From the NCBI GenBank assembly GCA_903927265.1, contig CAIYMF010000099.1, positions 1 through 37,987 on the forward strand: a stretch of DNA of 37,987 nucleotides, given 5' to 3'. Source of the DNA: an uncultured bacterium. Its GTDB lineage: Bacteria > Actinomycetota > Actinomycetes > S36-B12 > CAIYMF01. Below, one piece after another: positions 17,356-26,671 of the stretch. Position numbers and translations under genes: made by a program. The notes beneath the pieces are model-generated. The model was not told where the DNA came from and made no database searches. It saw only the letters and a program-made list of their open reading frames with translations. Position 1 is the first letter of the stretch. Every line of letters starts with the position of its first letter.

Positions 17356-18185
17356 GAACCGAGGCCCGTCAACTGCTGCAGCAAGGTCTTCTGGCTAATG
17401 ATGATTTGCGCAGTCGCTCCCGCCCCCGCCTCGAGTGGTTCGGCGAGCGTAATTGTCATCGGAAACACTGAGGTGCCTGCCGTCAACGGAACACCGAGCC
17501 GCGCCGACTCAACCTCGGAGGGTTCAGGTGCGGCATCGATGGCGGTGACTGTTCCGGTGGTCTGAGTTTCGCCAGACGTGACGTTGACAGTCAGTCCCGG
17601 GGTAATGCGCGCTTGATCACTTTCTTGCACCGCCACGAGTACGGTCGCGGAACTTGCAGGGGGTAGCACGGTGGCGACCATGTCGCCGGGATGCACCACG
17701 CGGCCCGCAAAACCGACTTGCTGCCAGATCGTGCCGGCGATCGGAGCCGCGATGCGTACGGGGCGACCGTTCTCGTCGACTCCCTCGGCCAGTATTTGCC
17801 CCGCTGTCACCGTGTCACCTTCGGAGACCGAGGCGCTGGTGAGCACGGCGCCGGTGGGTGCCGCGGCGGTCGCCAGCCCGGGTGGGGCCACCACGCGACC
17901 GCTGACGGTAACCGACGAGGTTTGCACCACGCCGGCCGCGTACACCAAGCCGGCGACGATGAGTAAAGCGGCTGCAGCGACAGCGATCCACGCGCGTCGA
18001 GAGGTAATGGGCAGCAAGTTATCGACCTGCGTTGGCAGGTCCATCTGCTCCAGTGCCTTCGCGCGGAACGGTGAGGGCTTGCCCAGTGTCTGCGATTTGG
18101 GCTTGTCGCCCACGACGTCGAAAATTGCATCGAGCACATCTGATTGACGTCGCGAGGATTCGCGTCCTGTTCCTCGGTCAGTCAC
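17352..18185 (-). CDS. NHLM-type secretion adaptor (HlyD-like membrane fusion protein)
   Basis: A 277-residue HlyD-type adaptor: a cytoplasmic N-terminus (1-64), one membrane helix (about 65-87, AWIAVAAAALLIVAGLVYAAGVV), and an extracytoplasmic biotinyl-lipoyl-like and beta-barrel region with GDTVTAGQILAEG and the family-typical APIAGTIWQQVGFAGRVVHPGDMVATV. It would couple to the two ABC proteins encoded downstream. GTG at 18185 is used; AGGAAT lies about 6 nt upstream. It is shorter than Gram-negative HlyD, as in NHLM systems. Divergent from the GntR gene, with a 111-nt shared intergenic region. Confidence 0.87.
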   Translation of the reverse strand: MTDRGTGRESSRRQSDVLDAIFDVVGDKPKSQTLGKPSPFRAKALEQMDLPTQVDNLLPITSRRAWIAVAAAALLIVAGLVYAAGVVQTSSVTVSGRVVAPPGLATAAAPTGAVLTSASVSEGDTVTAGQILAEGVDENGRPVRIAAPIAGTIWQQVGFAGRVVHPGDMVATVLPPASSATVLVAVQESDQARITPGLTVNVTSGETQTTGTVTAIDAAPEPSEVESARLGVPLTAGTSVFPMTITLAEPLEAGAGATAQIIISQKTLLQQLTGLGS

Positions 18186-18284
18186 CTGATATTCCTACTC
18201 TGTTTGAGGCGTGAACGCCAGAAACAAGACCAGATCACACGCGACACCCTGTTGATGCGACTCACGCGCCCCCGTTTGTTCCGG

Positions 18285-18290
18285 TACCGT
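18285..18290 (+). promoter_or_regulatory. Candidate -10 element (TACCGT), leaderless, for the gntR-type gene
   Basis: TACCGT lies exactly 6 nt upstream of the ATG at 18297 and no Shine-Dalgarno is visible, which is the arrangement of a leaderless transcript. No convincing -35. Confidence 0.35.
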
Positions 18291-18296
18291 CCAGTC

Positions 18297-19094
18297 ATGC
18301 CGGATACGGAGGAGCCGCGCAGGTTGCGCTACGAGGTGGTCAAAGACCTCGTCTTGTCGATTATCGATGAGAGCGATCTCAAGCCCGGTGATCGACTACC
18401 AAGTTCGGCTGAACTCGCGGTGTTGTCGGGGGTTAGTCAGATTTCGGTGCGCCGTGCGCTTGATGAACTCGAGCAGGCAGGCCGCATTGTGCGCCATCAG
18501 GGCGTGGGCACCTTTGTCTCCAAGCCCCGCATTGTGGCTACTCCGGCCCGCTCAGGTGACTTGCTTGAAACTCTCGAACACAGCGGCGACAGCGCCGACT
18601 TGGTGACCGAACTGTTGAGTTTGCGCGTGGGAATGCCCGGACCCCCCGTCGCGAAGGCGTTGCGTTTGCAGCACGGCCAGCCAGTCTGGGAGGTCGTGCG
18701 ACGGCGAGTGATGTCCGATCGTCCGGTACTCGTCGAGCGCGCCATTCTTCCTGTGCATCGAGTGCCGGCCCTCGACGAGACCATGCTGGCTGATGGGGGT
18801 TCGCTCTACCGCTATCTCGAGGATGCTTACGGGCTTGTCGACGCCTTCGAAGAGCAGTACCTCGAGGTCACGGTGCCCACCCATGACGTCCGCGGGCTCC
18901 TCGACCTTCCCGCTCGCGAACTGGTCGTGATCGTCAAGGGCCTGAGTTTTAGTAACGACGGTGAGCCTTTCGACTGCTTCGAGCAGGTGTACCCGGCGCG
19001 CCAATTCGCGTTCTATGTCTCAGGAACCCAAGACCGCCGATTGCTTGCGGCGCCTGGTGGGGAGGACTGGACGGTCACGTCTCTGGGTGGTTGA
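18297..19094 (+). CDS. GntR family regulator, HutC/UTRA subfamily
   Basis: A 265-residue regulator with an N-terminal GntR winged helix (about 8-75: LKPGDRLPSSAELAVLSGVSQISVRRALDELEQAGRIVRHQGVGTFV) and a C-terminal UTRA effector domain (about 95-255) of the HutC subfamily. I use the ATG at 18297; the open frame upstream to 18144 overlaps the divergent adaptor gene and is unlike the family. It sits 41 nt before the catabolic operon that begins with the aminotransferase and is the obvious candidate to control it; a 12-bp palindrome lies in that operon's promoter. Confidence 0.85.
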   Translation: MPDTEEPRRLRYEVVKDLVLSIIDESDLKPGDRLPSSAELAVLSGVSQISVRRALDELEQAGRIVRHQGVGTFVSKPRIVATPARSGDLLETLEHSGDSADLVTELLSLRVGMPGPPVAKALRLQHGQPVWEVVRRRVMSDRPVLVERAILPVHRVPALDETMLADGGSLYRYLEDAYGLVDAFEEQYLEVTVPTHDVRGLLDLPARELVVIVKGLSFSNDGEPFDCFEQVYPARQFAFYVSGTQDRRLLAAPGGEDWTVTSLGG

Positions 19095-19103
19095 TCGTTC
19101 TTG

Positions 19104-19127
19104 TCGATTCTGCATGCAGAGTATAAC
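19104..19127 (+). promoter_or_regulatory. Promoter (-10 TATAAC) containing a perfect palindrome TCTGCATGCAGA
   Basis: TATAAC (19122-19127) is a strong -10 placed 8 nt before the ATG at 19136, so the mRNA would be leaderless or nearly so; TTCTTG at 19098-19103 could be the -35 with an 18-bp spacer. The perfect 12-bp palindrome at 19109-19120 occupies the spacer, an ideal repressor operator position. Assignment to the adjacent GntR-type regulator is inference. Confidence 0.55.
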
Positions 19128-19135
19128 GTGACCGC

Positions 19136-20491
19136 ATGACCTCCGAGGACTTTGACGCAGAGTACCGACAGTGGGCCGCCCGCTCGGGCGAACTCTTCGA
19201 ACGCGCCAGCCGCGTAATTCCCGGCGGCGCCGGCAGCAGCGCCCGCACGGTGAAGTTTGGCTGGAAGCCGTACCCCCCGTTCATCGCTGAAGGTCAGGGT
19301 TCACGCATTCGCGATGTCGACGGCCACGAGTACATTGACTACCTGCTGGGTCTGGGTCCGATGATTCTCGGTCACCGCCACCCCGTTGTCACCGCGGCCG
19401 TCACGAACGCGATTGAGTCGTACGGCACCTGCTTCGGCTTGCCGTACGAACTGGAAATCGAGGCTGCCGAAAAGGTGGTCGCCACGGTGCCCGGCATCGA
19501 GATGGTGCGGTTCACCAACTCAGGAAGTGAAGCCGTCGGCTCGGCCATTCGAATCGCGCGCGCGGTCACGCAGCGCCGACTCGTCATTCGTTTCGAGGGG
19601 CACTACCACGGTTGGCAAGACACCGTGTATTGGAGCAACCACGTCGATCCGGCGGCAGCTGGACCTGCCGATCACCCTCGTCCGATTCCGTCAGGCCCCG
19701 GTGTTCCGATCGAACTTGAAGACACGCTGATCGTGCTCTCCTGGAATGACCCCGAAAGTTTTGTACGCGTTATGAACGAGCGGGGACATGAAGTGGCCGC
19801 GGTGATCACTGAGCCCGCGGTGTTCAATACCGGGTGCATCTTGCCCGAGCCTGGCTACCTCGAACTGCTGCGCTCTGAAACCACCAAGCACGGTGCGCTG
19901 CTGATCTTCGATGAGGTCATCACCGGTTTCCGATTCGCTCGCGGATGCGCCCAGGAATGGTTCGGAGTTACTCCCGACATCACCACGTTGGCTAAGGGTC
20001 TCGGTGGGGGCTTCCCCGTCGCTGCCATTGGCGGCAGCAAGGAAGTGATGTCGATCATCGCTGAAGGGCGCTACTCGCATTCGGGTACCTACAACGCCAA
20101 CGTCATTCAGTGCGCGGCCGTCTCGGCGACGATGGATCTGCTCGCAGAGCCCGGTTTGTACGAGCGTCAGCGGGCGCTCGGCTTCCGCCTTGCAGACGGG
20201 ATCACGTCCATTGCTGAGGGCCTGAACATCCCGGTGCGTGTTGAAGGTATCGGCACGGTGTTCCAGTTGTGGTTCAGCGATCAGCCGATTCGCAACTGGC
20301 GTGACGCGGAGAAATTCGCCAGCGAAGAACTGTTCACCACCTGGTACCACGAGATGCTGCTGCGCGGCGTGCTGTTCCACCCGAGCCACCTTGAGAACCT
20401 GTTTGTGTCGTTGGTGCACACTGATGCTGACATCGACACCACTTTGGAGGCAGCGTCTGATGCACTCGCTGTCGTTGCTCGCACCATGTGA
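19136..20491 (+). CDS. Class III aminotransferase (glutamate-1-semialdehyde aminomutase-like)
   Basis: A 451-residue PLP enzyme of the class III aminotransferase group, closest in pattern to glutamate-1-semialdehyde 2,1-aminomutase. Signatures: VIPGGAGSSAR near the N-terminus, FTNSGSEAVGSAIRIAR (126-142), HYHGWQD (156-162), IFDEVITGFR with the PLP-contacting Asp259, and the PLP lysine Lys287 in TTLAKGLGGGFPVAA. Its place at the head of a transport and catabolism operon argues against a role in tetrapyrrole synthesis; it more probably transaminates or isomerises an imported amino compound. Substrate unknown. The start is supported by the promoter directly upstream. Confidence 0.85.
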   Translation: MTSEDFDAEYRQWAARSGELFERASRVIPGGAGSSARTVKFGWKPYPPFIAEGQGSRIRDVDGHEYIDYLLGLGPMILGHRHPVVTAAVTNAIESYGTCFGLPYELEIEAAEKVVATVPGIEMVRFTNSGSEAVGSAIRIARAVTQRRLVIRFEGHYHGWQDTVYWSNHVDPAAAGPADHPRPIPSGPGVPIELEDTLIVLSWNDPESFVRVMNERGHEVAAVITEPAVFNTGCILPEPGYLELLRSETTKHGALLIFDEVITGFRFARGCAQEWFGVTPDITTLAKGLGGGFPVAAIGGSKEVMSIIAEGRYSHSGTYNANVIQCAAVSATMDLLAEPGLYERQRALGFRLADGITSIAEGLNIPVRVEGIGTVFQLWFSDQPIRNWRDAEKFASEELFTTWYHEMLLRGVLFHPSHLENLFVSLVHTDADIDTTLEAASDALAVVARTM

Positions 20492-20524
20492 CCTGGGTCG
20501 TCTCTGCGGTATCCCGGGGTGCTC

Positions 20525-21997
20525 ATGAGCGCGGGTCTGTACGTCGGACTTGATCTCGGCACGTCCGGGCTCAAGGGTGTCGCCATCGACGGTGACGGAC
20601 GACCGGTAGCGCGTTCTCAGGCGTCCTATGTCACACACCGACCCGAGCGCGGTGCTTCCGAGCAAGATCCGGCCGACTGGATCGACGCCATTCACGCAGT
20701 GGTGGCTGAGCTACGTGCTTCGACAGGCGATGCGGAGTGGAGTGCCATCGGACTGTCGGGCATGTTGCCGACGTTGGTGCTGATCGATTCGAACTCGAGG
20801 CCGCTCGGTCGCGCGATCACGTGGGAAGACTCGCGCGCTGAAGCCGAGGGCATGTCACTGCGCGAACTCGTTGACCCCGACGTGGTGTACGCACGCACGG
20901 GCCAATGGATTGATGGGCGGTACCTGCTTCCGATGCTGCTGCGACTGCAGCGCATCGATCCCCACGAGGTTGCCGCGGCAACGATGCTGCTCGGCGCGAA
21001 GGATTATGTGCATGGCTGGTTGACCGGTGAGTTCGTCACTGATCCGAGCACTGCCGCCGGTTTCGGTTGCTTCGACCTGCACACGGGGGCATGGGATCGC
21101 ACCATTCTCTGGGCGTATGCCGAACTCGCGGGCGCACCCGCGCCGGCACTTCCAGCCATTGATGTCTCAACAAGCGCGCGCCCGTTGAGTGGTGAGGCGG
21201 CACTCGCACTCGGGCTGCCCGCCGGCATTCCCGTGTGTCTGGGCGCGGCCGACTCGGTGCTGGGCGCTCATGGCATCGGCGTGAGTCGACCCGGCCAGGC
21301 GGCCTACATCGCCGGCACGAGCACGATCATTCTGGGAATCACTGACCATCCGGTGACCGATGACGCGCACCGCTTTCTCGTGACCCCGATGGCACATCCG
21401 GGCACCTTCGGCCTCGAGATGGATTTGCTGGCCACGGGTAGTGCTGTGCGCTGGCTGGCCACTCTGCTCGGCGGCCTGTCCGAGGCCGAGCTGATGCAAC
21501 TGGCATCGACCGCCGAACCCGACGAAGTTCCGCTCTTCTTGCCGTACCTCGCCCCGGGTGAGCAGGGAGCGCTGTGGGATCCGTCGCTGACCGGAACGCT
21601 GCTCGGTCTGCATGTCGGAACCACGGCGGCCGATATCGCGCGCGGACTCATTGACGGCATCATCGTCGAAAGTCGACGCTGCCTTGGCGTTCTGGCTGAG
21701 TACGGAGCTGCGTCCGACGTGATTCGCGCATCGGGCGCCAGTGCGTCGGATGCGTGGTTCCGGCAGCAACTGGCCGATGCCTGCGGTCGCGATGTGGTGA
21801 TGACCGCTGATGACGAGGTCGATGGCTCGGCGGTGGGTGCGGCACTCGTGGCGGCCGAGGCACTCGGAGCGTCGGTGGCGCCGGTCGACGTGGCCGGTCA
21901 GCGGTCGTCAGCTAACCCATTCGCCAAGAGCGGATGGACTCAACGCGCGGCCGCACTCGATGACGCGCGAGCCCGAGTGGGACGCTCGGTCGAGTAA
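20525..21997 (+). CDS. FGGY-family carbohydrate kinase (xylulokinase-like)
   Basis: A 490-residue sugar kinase of the FGGY family. The N-terminal ATPase domain starts with VGLDLGTSGLKGVAIDGDG (phosphate-binding loop), followed by GLSGMLPTLVLID and AITWEDSRAEAE. The C-terminal half has AYIAGTSTIILG and a GSAVGAALVAAEALG adenosine-binding segment. It phosphorylates a polyol or sugar with ATP; the family is related to xylulokinase, but the substrate is not identifiable. ATG at 20525 is used; GTG at 20519 is an in-frame alternative adding two residues. It follows the aminotransferase by 33 nt, an unusual pairing for a peptide-type import operon. Confidence 0.83.
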   Translation: MSAGLYVGLDLGTSGLKGVAIDGDGRPVARSQASYVTHRPERGASEQDPADWIDAIHAVVAELRASTGDAEWSAIGLSGMLPTLVLIDSNSRPLGRAITWEDSRAEAEGMSLRELVDPDVVYARTGQWIDGRYLLPMLLRLQRIDPHEVAAATMLLGAKDYVHGWLTGEFVTDPSTAAGFGCFDLHTGAWDRTILWAYAELAGAPAPALPAIDVSTSARPLSGEAALALGLPAGIPVCLGAADSVLGAHGIGVSRPGQAAYIAGTSTIILGITDHPVTDDAHRFLVTPMAHPGTFGLEMDLLATGSAVRWLATLLGGLSEAELMQLASTAEPDEVPLFLPYLAPGEQGALWDPSLTGTLLGLHVGTTAADIARGLIDGIIVESRRCLGVLAEYGAASDVIRASGASASDAWFRQQLADACGRDVVMTADDEVDGSAVGAALVAAEALGASVAPVDVAGQRSSANPFAKSGWTQRAAALDDARARVGRSVE

Positions 21998-22036
21998 CGA
22001 CCGGGTTGCTTTCTCGCCACAGTGACGGTCAAATGC

Positions 22037-22065
22037 TTGACGCTCTGGGAAGGGTCTGATTCACT
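22037..22065 (+). promoter_or_regulatory. Candidate promoter for the ABC importer genes
   Basis: TTGACG (22037-22042) is a near-perfect -35; a 17-bp spacer leads to TTCACT (22060-22065), which is 6 nt before the ATG at 22072. The -10 is weak but the spacing again predicts a leaderless mRNA. It would allow the importer genes to be expressed apart from the kinase. Confidence 0.45.
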
Positions 22066-22071
22066 CACGTA

Positions 22072-23805
22072 ATGGTGAGTATAGAGACTGCCCCCACCCC
22101 TGCCCGTCGCTCGCGTCGAGTGCCGCGCGTGGTGTTCGCTGCAGCGGTGGCGCTGAGCATTCCGGCCTTCGTGTCGGCCTGTGCGCCGCCCACCACCAAC
22201 GACAGCACCTCGTCGCCCAGTGCGTCAGCGCCCAGTGGCAGTGCCAGCGGTAGCGCGAGTGCTGCGCTGAGCGACAAGGTCATTCGCGTGGGGTGGAAGT
22301 CCGACATCGACACCCTCAACCCGCTCACCACCACCACGACCGAGGCCATTGAGGTTCAGTCGCTGATCTATGACACCCTGCTCGCATACGGAACCGACCT
22401 CAAGGAAGAGCCGGGACTCGCGTCGAGCGTGAAGCGTGAAGGTAACACCATCACGTACACCCTCCGTGATGGTGTTACCTGGCACGACGGCACTCCGTTC
22501 ACCGCCGACGATGTGGTCTACACCTTCGACCTCATCGGTAAGAACCAGTTGGGTATCAACGCGCAGTACTTCACTAACTACGTCTCAGCCAAGGCCGTGA
22601 GCCCCACCGAGGTGCAGGTCACCTTCAAGCAGCCGCAGGCTTTCGACCCCGGTCTCGTGGTGCCGATTCTGCCCAAGCACATCTGGTCAAAGTTGTCGAT
22701 TGACCAGATGAAGAAGTTCCCCAACGAGAACCCCATCGGAACCGGTCCTTACACGTTCAAGGAACGCAAGCAAGGACAGGTTGTCGCGGTGTCGCGTAAC
22801 CCCAAGTGGTGGGGAACATTGCCAGCGGCTGGGGGAATCAGTTGGACCGTGTTCACCAACGACGACATCGAGGCGCAGGCACTCAAGAATGGTGAGATCG
22901 ACATCATTCCGCAGGTACCGCCGACCGTGTTCGACGGAATGCAGGGTGACAACACCATCACCACCCAGGAACTGCCCTCGTTCTCGTTCCACCACATCGG
23001 CATGAACGTGTCGGCCGACCCCAAGTCGAAGGGCAACCCGTTGCTCAAGGACAAGGCGGTGCGCCAGGCACTGGGCTACGCGTTCGATCGCGAGCAGGTT
23101 GTGCAGTTGGCGTACGCCGGTCACGCATCGGCCGGTGGCAGCATCCTGCCGCCTGCCTTCGGCGACTACTACTGGGAGCCGAGTGCTTCTGAGGCCATCA
23201 ACAACAACCTCGACAAGGCCAACGCACTACTCGATCAGGCCGGTTACACCACCAAGGATGGCGACGGAATTCGTCAGACCAAGGACGGTAAGCCGCTCGA
23301 GTTCCGCATCATCGCGATCGACAGCACCACTACCGATGTGCGCACCGCGCAGTTGTTCCAGGAGACCGCAAAGAAGGCGGGCATCAAGCTCGACTTCTCG
23401 ACGGTTGACTCCGACACCATGGACAGCACCGTCTACAACACCGAAGCCCCCGACTGGGACATGTTCGTCTGGGGTTGGGACTCGGGTACGAACGACCCGA
23501 GTTACCTCCTCGGTGTGCCTCTTACCAGCCAGATCGGTGGCAACAACGATGTCTTCTACTCCAACAAGGAGTACGACGATCTCTACGCCCAGCAAGCGGT
23601 TGAACTCGACCCGGCCAAGCGTCAAGCGCTCGTCAAGCAGATGCAGCAGAAGTTCTACGACGACAGTGCCTACCTCGTGGCCGTGTACCTCAAGAAGTTG
23701 CAGGCTTACCGCACCGACACCTGGACTGGCTGGGTGCCCGCTGACGGTGGCATCATCTTCAACTTCACACGCGACAACTACCTCAAGGCCGTTCCTGCCA
23801 GTTAA
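22072..23805 (+). CDS. Peptide/nickel-type ABC transporter substrate-binding lipoprotein
   Basis: A 577-residue family 5 extracellular solute-binding protein. It has a twin-Arg-containing basic N-region, a hydrophobic h-region and a lipobox VSAC with Cys37 as the lipidated residue, followed by a Ser/Ala/Gly-rich linker (38-65). The mature domain carries GDTLNPL-like DIDTLNPLTTTTTEA and YTLRDGVTWHDGTPFTADDVVYTF, hallmark segments of DppA/OppA/NikA. It captures a small peptide or related solute outside the membrane and delivers it to the permeases encoded next. High in this operon, as usual for binding proteins. Confidence 0.92.
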   Translation: MVSIETAPTPARRSRRVPRVVFAAAVALSIPAFVSACAPPTTNDSTSSPSASAPSGSASGSASAALSDKVIRVGWKSDIDTLNPLTTTTTEAIEVQSLIYDTLLAYGTDLKEEPGLASSVKREGNTITYTLRDGVTWHDGTPFTADDVVYTFDLIGKNQLGINAQYFTNYVSAKAVSPTEVQVTFKQPQAFDPGLVVPILPKHIWSKLSIDQMKKFPNENPIGTGPYTFKERKQGQVVAVSRNPKWWGTLPAAGGISWTVFTNDDIEAQALKNGEIDIIPQVPPTVFDGMQGDNTITTQELPSFSFHHIGMNVSADPKSKGNPLLKDKAVRQALGYAFDREQVVQLAYAGHASAGGSILPPAFGDYYWEPSASEAINNNLDKANALLDQAGYTTKDGDGIRQTKDGKPLEFRIIAIDSTTTDVRTAQLFQETAKKAGIKLDFSTVDSDTMDSTVYNTEAPDWDMFVWGWDSGTNDPSYLLGVPLTSQIGGNNDVFYSNKEYDDLYAQQAVELDPAKRQALVKQMQQKFYDDSAYLVAVYLKKLQAYRTDTWTGWVPADGGIIFNFTRDNYLKAVPAS

Positions 23806-23817
23806 TCTGAAACCCTG

Positions 23818-24786
23818 ATGCGCTCGATCTGGAGCAGGCTGCTCGTCTTACTGGCGATGATCTTTGCTGTCGTCACGTTCAACTTCTTTCTGTTCCACAT
23901 CATCCCGGGCGATCCCATCCTGCTCATTCGGCGATCGCAGAAACTCAGCCCCGAACAGGTTCAGCAACTGCGCATCGACTACGGGCTTGATGGGTCGTTG
24001 CTCGAGCAGTACTGGCGCTACCTGAGCAATCTGCTGCACGGCGACTTGGGGTACTCGTTCAGTCTCAAGGAGCCAGTCGCTGGCGTACTCGGACATGCAC
24101 TCTTGAACACCATCATTTTGCTCACGGTGTCAACGACCATTGTGGTGGCGGTGGGCATTCTCATTGGCGTTTTCGCCGGTGCCCGGCAGGGACGCAAGTC
24201 CGACTCGAGCACCGTGGTCGGTTCACTGGTGCTGTGGAGTCTGCCCACGTTCTGGGTAGGAATTCTGCTGGTCTTCACCTTCAGTGCGTGGTTTCGAGTA
24301 CTTCCCACATCGGGGATCACCACGCCTAATGCCGTGTACGCCAACTCGGCGGTGTATTGGTCAGATGTCGGACGGCATTTGGTGTTGCCCACGATCACGT
24401 TGGTGATCGTCGATATTGCCTTCTTCATCATCATCACGCGCACCTCACTTGTTGAGGCCATGTCTGAGGACTACATGCTCACCGCTCGCGGTAAGGGTTT
24501 GTCGCAGCGGCGGATGGTGTGGCAGCACGCCTTCCGTAACGCGCTCCTTCCGGTACTCACGGCGTCGGTGCTTTACATCAGCGCGCTGGTCGCAGGTGCC
24601 ATTCAGGTAGAAGTGGTGTTCTCGTGGCCCGGAATGGGCCTGCTGACCTACAACTCGGTCCTTGCGCGCGACTATCCGATGCTCGAGGCGTGCTTCCTCA
24701 TCACCGCCATCGCGGTTCTGTTTGCCAACTTCATGGCCGACATCGTCTATCGCTTAGTCGATCCTCGGGTGGGAGCGTCGTCGTGA
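23818..24786 (+). CDS. Dipeptide-type ABC transporter permease (DppB-like)
   Basis: A 322-residue inner-membrane permease of the DppB/OppB type. It has an N-terminal helix (about 8-28), the periplasmic region LLIRRSQKLSPEQVQQLRIDYGLDGSLLEQYWRYL typical of the family, five further helices, and the EAA coupling loop EAMSEDYMLTARGKGLSQRRMVWQHAFRNALLPV. It pairs with the DppC-like permease and two ATPases encoded downstream. The 12-nt gap after the binding-protein gene and the 4-nt overlap with the next gene show one operon. Confidence 0.92.
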   Translation: MRSIWSRLLVLLAMIFAVVTFNFFLFHIIPGDPILLIRRSQKLSPEQVQQLRIDYGLDGSLLEQYWRYLSNLLHGDLGYSFSLKEPVAGVLGHALLNTIILLTVSTTIVVAVGILIGVFAGARQGRKSDSSTVVGSLVLWSLPTFWVGILLVFTFSAWFRVLPTSGITTPNAVYANSAVYWSDVGRHLVLPTITLVIVDIAFFIIITRTSLVEAMSEDYMLTARGKGLSQRRMVWQHAFRNALLPVLTASVLYISALVAGAIQVEVVFSWPGMGLLTYNSVLARDYPMLEACFLITAIAVLFANFMADIVYRLVDPRVGASS

Positions 24787-25682
24787 GCGCCGATACGGGA
24801 GTGCCCGAGCAGGAAGCAGCCACGTCGCGTACGTCGTTGGTACGTAAGGTGTGGAACGACCGTATGGGTCGGGTCGGCATCATCCTGCTCGTCGTCATTG
24901 TGGCGGTGGCCGTCGTCGGCCCGATTCTGTTTCCGTTCAACCCTGCCGAGGTCGGGTCGAGTGCGGCGTCGATTCTCAAGCCTCCGTCAGGTGCTCATTG
25001 GCTCGGAACCGATGAACTCGGCCGCGATGTGCTCAGCCAGTTCATTACCGGCGCTCGTATCTCGCTGTTCGTCGGAATTATGGCGACAGTGATCTCGACC
25101 ATCATCGGTGCTGGAATCGGCATCATCTCCGGTTACTACCGAGGGCCGACCGACACCTCGCTGATGGGCTTCACCGACTTCTTCCTCGTGGTGCCGGCGT
25201 TGCCGCTGATGATCGTGCTCGGCGCGATCTTCGGACAGAGCCTGGGCATCATCATCATTGTCATTGGTGTGCTGAGTTGGGCTCGCACTGCGCGCATCGT
25301 TCGTTCGCAAACTCTGTCGTTGCGTGAACGTCAGTTCATTCCGCGTGCTCGATCACTGGGTGCTTCGAACTGGCGCATCATCCGCACCAACATCGCCCCG
25401 CACCTCTTGCCGCTCATCGTTGCCAACACGGTGTTGGTGGTTGCTGGCTGCATCCTCGCCGAGGCGACATTGAGCTTCATCGGCCTCGGAGACCCCAACC
25501 GCATCTCCTGGGGTTCGATGCTGCACTTCGCGTTTGCGTCCGGGGCCATCGGACGCGGTGCGTGGTGGTACTTCCTGCCTCCGGGCCTCGGCATTCTGTT
25601 CGTGGTGTTGGCTTTCACGTTGATTGGTCATGCGCTCGAGCGCATCACCAACCCACGACTCAAGGGACGTGACCAGTCATGA
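24783..25682 (+). CDS. Dipeptide-type ABC transporter permease (DppC-like)
   Basis: A 299-residue DppC/OppC permease with an N-terminal helix (about 32-54), the conserved [24 protein letters not shown] segment, and the EAA loop region [38 protein letters not shown] chose GTG at 24783, which overlaps the preceding stop by 4 nt; the longer frame from 24624 lies inside the DppB gene. It forms the translocation pore with the DppB-like subunit. Confidence 0.92.
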   Translation: MSADTGVPEQEAATSRTSLVRKVWNDRMGRVGIILLVVIVAVAVVGPILFPFNPAEVGSSAASILKPPSGAHWLGTDELGRDVLSQFITGARISLFVGIMATVISTIIGAGIGIISGYYRGPTDTSLMGFTDFFLVVPALPLMIVLGAIFGQSLGIIIIVIGVLSWARTARIVRSQTLSLRERQFIPRARSLGASNWRIIRTNIAPHLLPLIVANTVLVVAGCILAEATLSFIGLGDPNRISWGSMLHFAFASGAIGRGAWWYFLPPGLGILFVVLAFTLIGHALERITNPRLKGRDQS

Positions 25683-26671
25683 GCCTGTTGGAGATTCGCG
25701 ATCTGTCGGTCACCTATCGAGGCGCTCACGGTGATGTGGTGGCCGTTGACGGAGTCGATTTCACTATCGAACGTGGTGAGTTCGTGGGGCTGGCAGGTGA
25801 GTCGGGGTGCGGTAAGACCACGATGGCGATGGCGATTCCGCAATTGCTGCCATCGTCGGCTGGAATTAGTCGTGGCTCCGTCCTGCTTGATGGTCTTGAC
25901 CTCGCCACACTTGATGAAGATGGTCTGCGCGATGTGCGCTGGAAGCGAGTCTCGGTCATCTTCCAGGGCGCGCTCAACGCACTCAATCCGGTGAAGACCG
26001 TCGGGTGGCAAATCGCTGAACCCATTCGCGTGCACGAACCCGATGTCAGTAACAAGGTCGCCGACGAGCGAGCGGCCGACCTACTTGAGTCAGTCGGAAT
26101 TCCGGCGCGACGTGCAGGAGATTACCCGTATCAATTCAGCGGTGGAATGCGTCAGCGCGTGATGATTGCGATGGCCTTGGCGTGCGAGCCTGAGTTGGTC
26201 ATCGCGGATGAGCCCATCACTGCACTCGACGTGATGACTCAAGCGCAGATTCTCAGCCTTCTGCGCGAACTGTGCGACAACCTGGGCCTGTCGATGTTGC
26301 TGATCTCCCATGACCTCTCGGTACTGGCTGACACCTGCGATCGCGTGGCCGTGATGTACGCCGGACGCGTGGTCGAAAGTGGTGCCGCGCGCGATGTGCT
26401 CGCCTCCGAACACGTCAGTGTGGGCGCCGCTCATCCTTACACGCGCCGTTTGCTGCGCGCGTACCCCGACATCACCCGCGAGCGAACCTTTATCGACGGA
26501 ATTCCGGGGCAGCCGCCCGACCTCGTGCATCCGCCAACGGGTTGTCGATTCCATGAGCGGTGCGACGTTGCGATCGAACGCTGCGCTGTTGACCAGCCGC
26601 TGCTGCAGGAATGCGGTCCCGGTCATCTCGCAGCATGTCACCTGCTCGATCAGCAGGGAGGTGCGCGATGA
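25679..26671 (+). CDS. Dipeptide-type ABC transporter ATP-binding protein (DppD-like)
   Basis: A 330-residue importer ATPase: Walker [11 protein letters not shown]-loop [11 protein letters not shown], signature FSGGMRQRV, Walker [13 protein letters not shown] and H-loop LISHDL. The C-terminal oligopeptide-transporter extension contains the clustered Cys residues (CRFHERC, AIERC, LQEC, AACH) typical of OppD/DppD. ATG overlaps the permease stop by 4 nt. It powers import with the DppF-like partner. Confidence 0.93.
   Translation: MSLLEIRDLSVTYRGAHGDVVAVDGVDFTIERGEFVGLAGESGCGKTTMAMAIPQLLPSSAGISRGSVLLDGLDLATLDEDGLRDVRWKRVSVIFQGALNALNPVKTVGWQIAEPIRVHEPDVSNKVADERAADLLESVGIPARRAGDYPYQFSGGMRQRVMIAMALACEPELVIADEPITALDVMTQAQILSLLRELCDNLGLSMLLISHDLSVLADTCDRVAVMYAGRVVESGAARDVLASEHVSVGAAHPYTRRLLRAYPDITRERTFIDGIPGQPPDLVHPPTGCRFHERCDVAIERCAVDQPLLQECGPGHLAACHLLDQQGGAR

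Noticed and set aside
19136-20491. Annotation as HemL for tetrapyrrole synthesis
   Set aside because: The gene leads a regulated import/catabolic operon with no heme genes, so only the family resemblance is kept.
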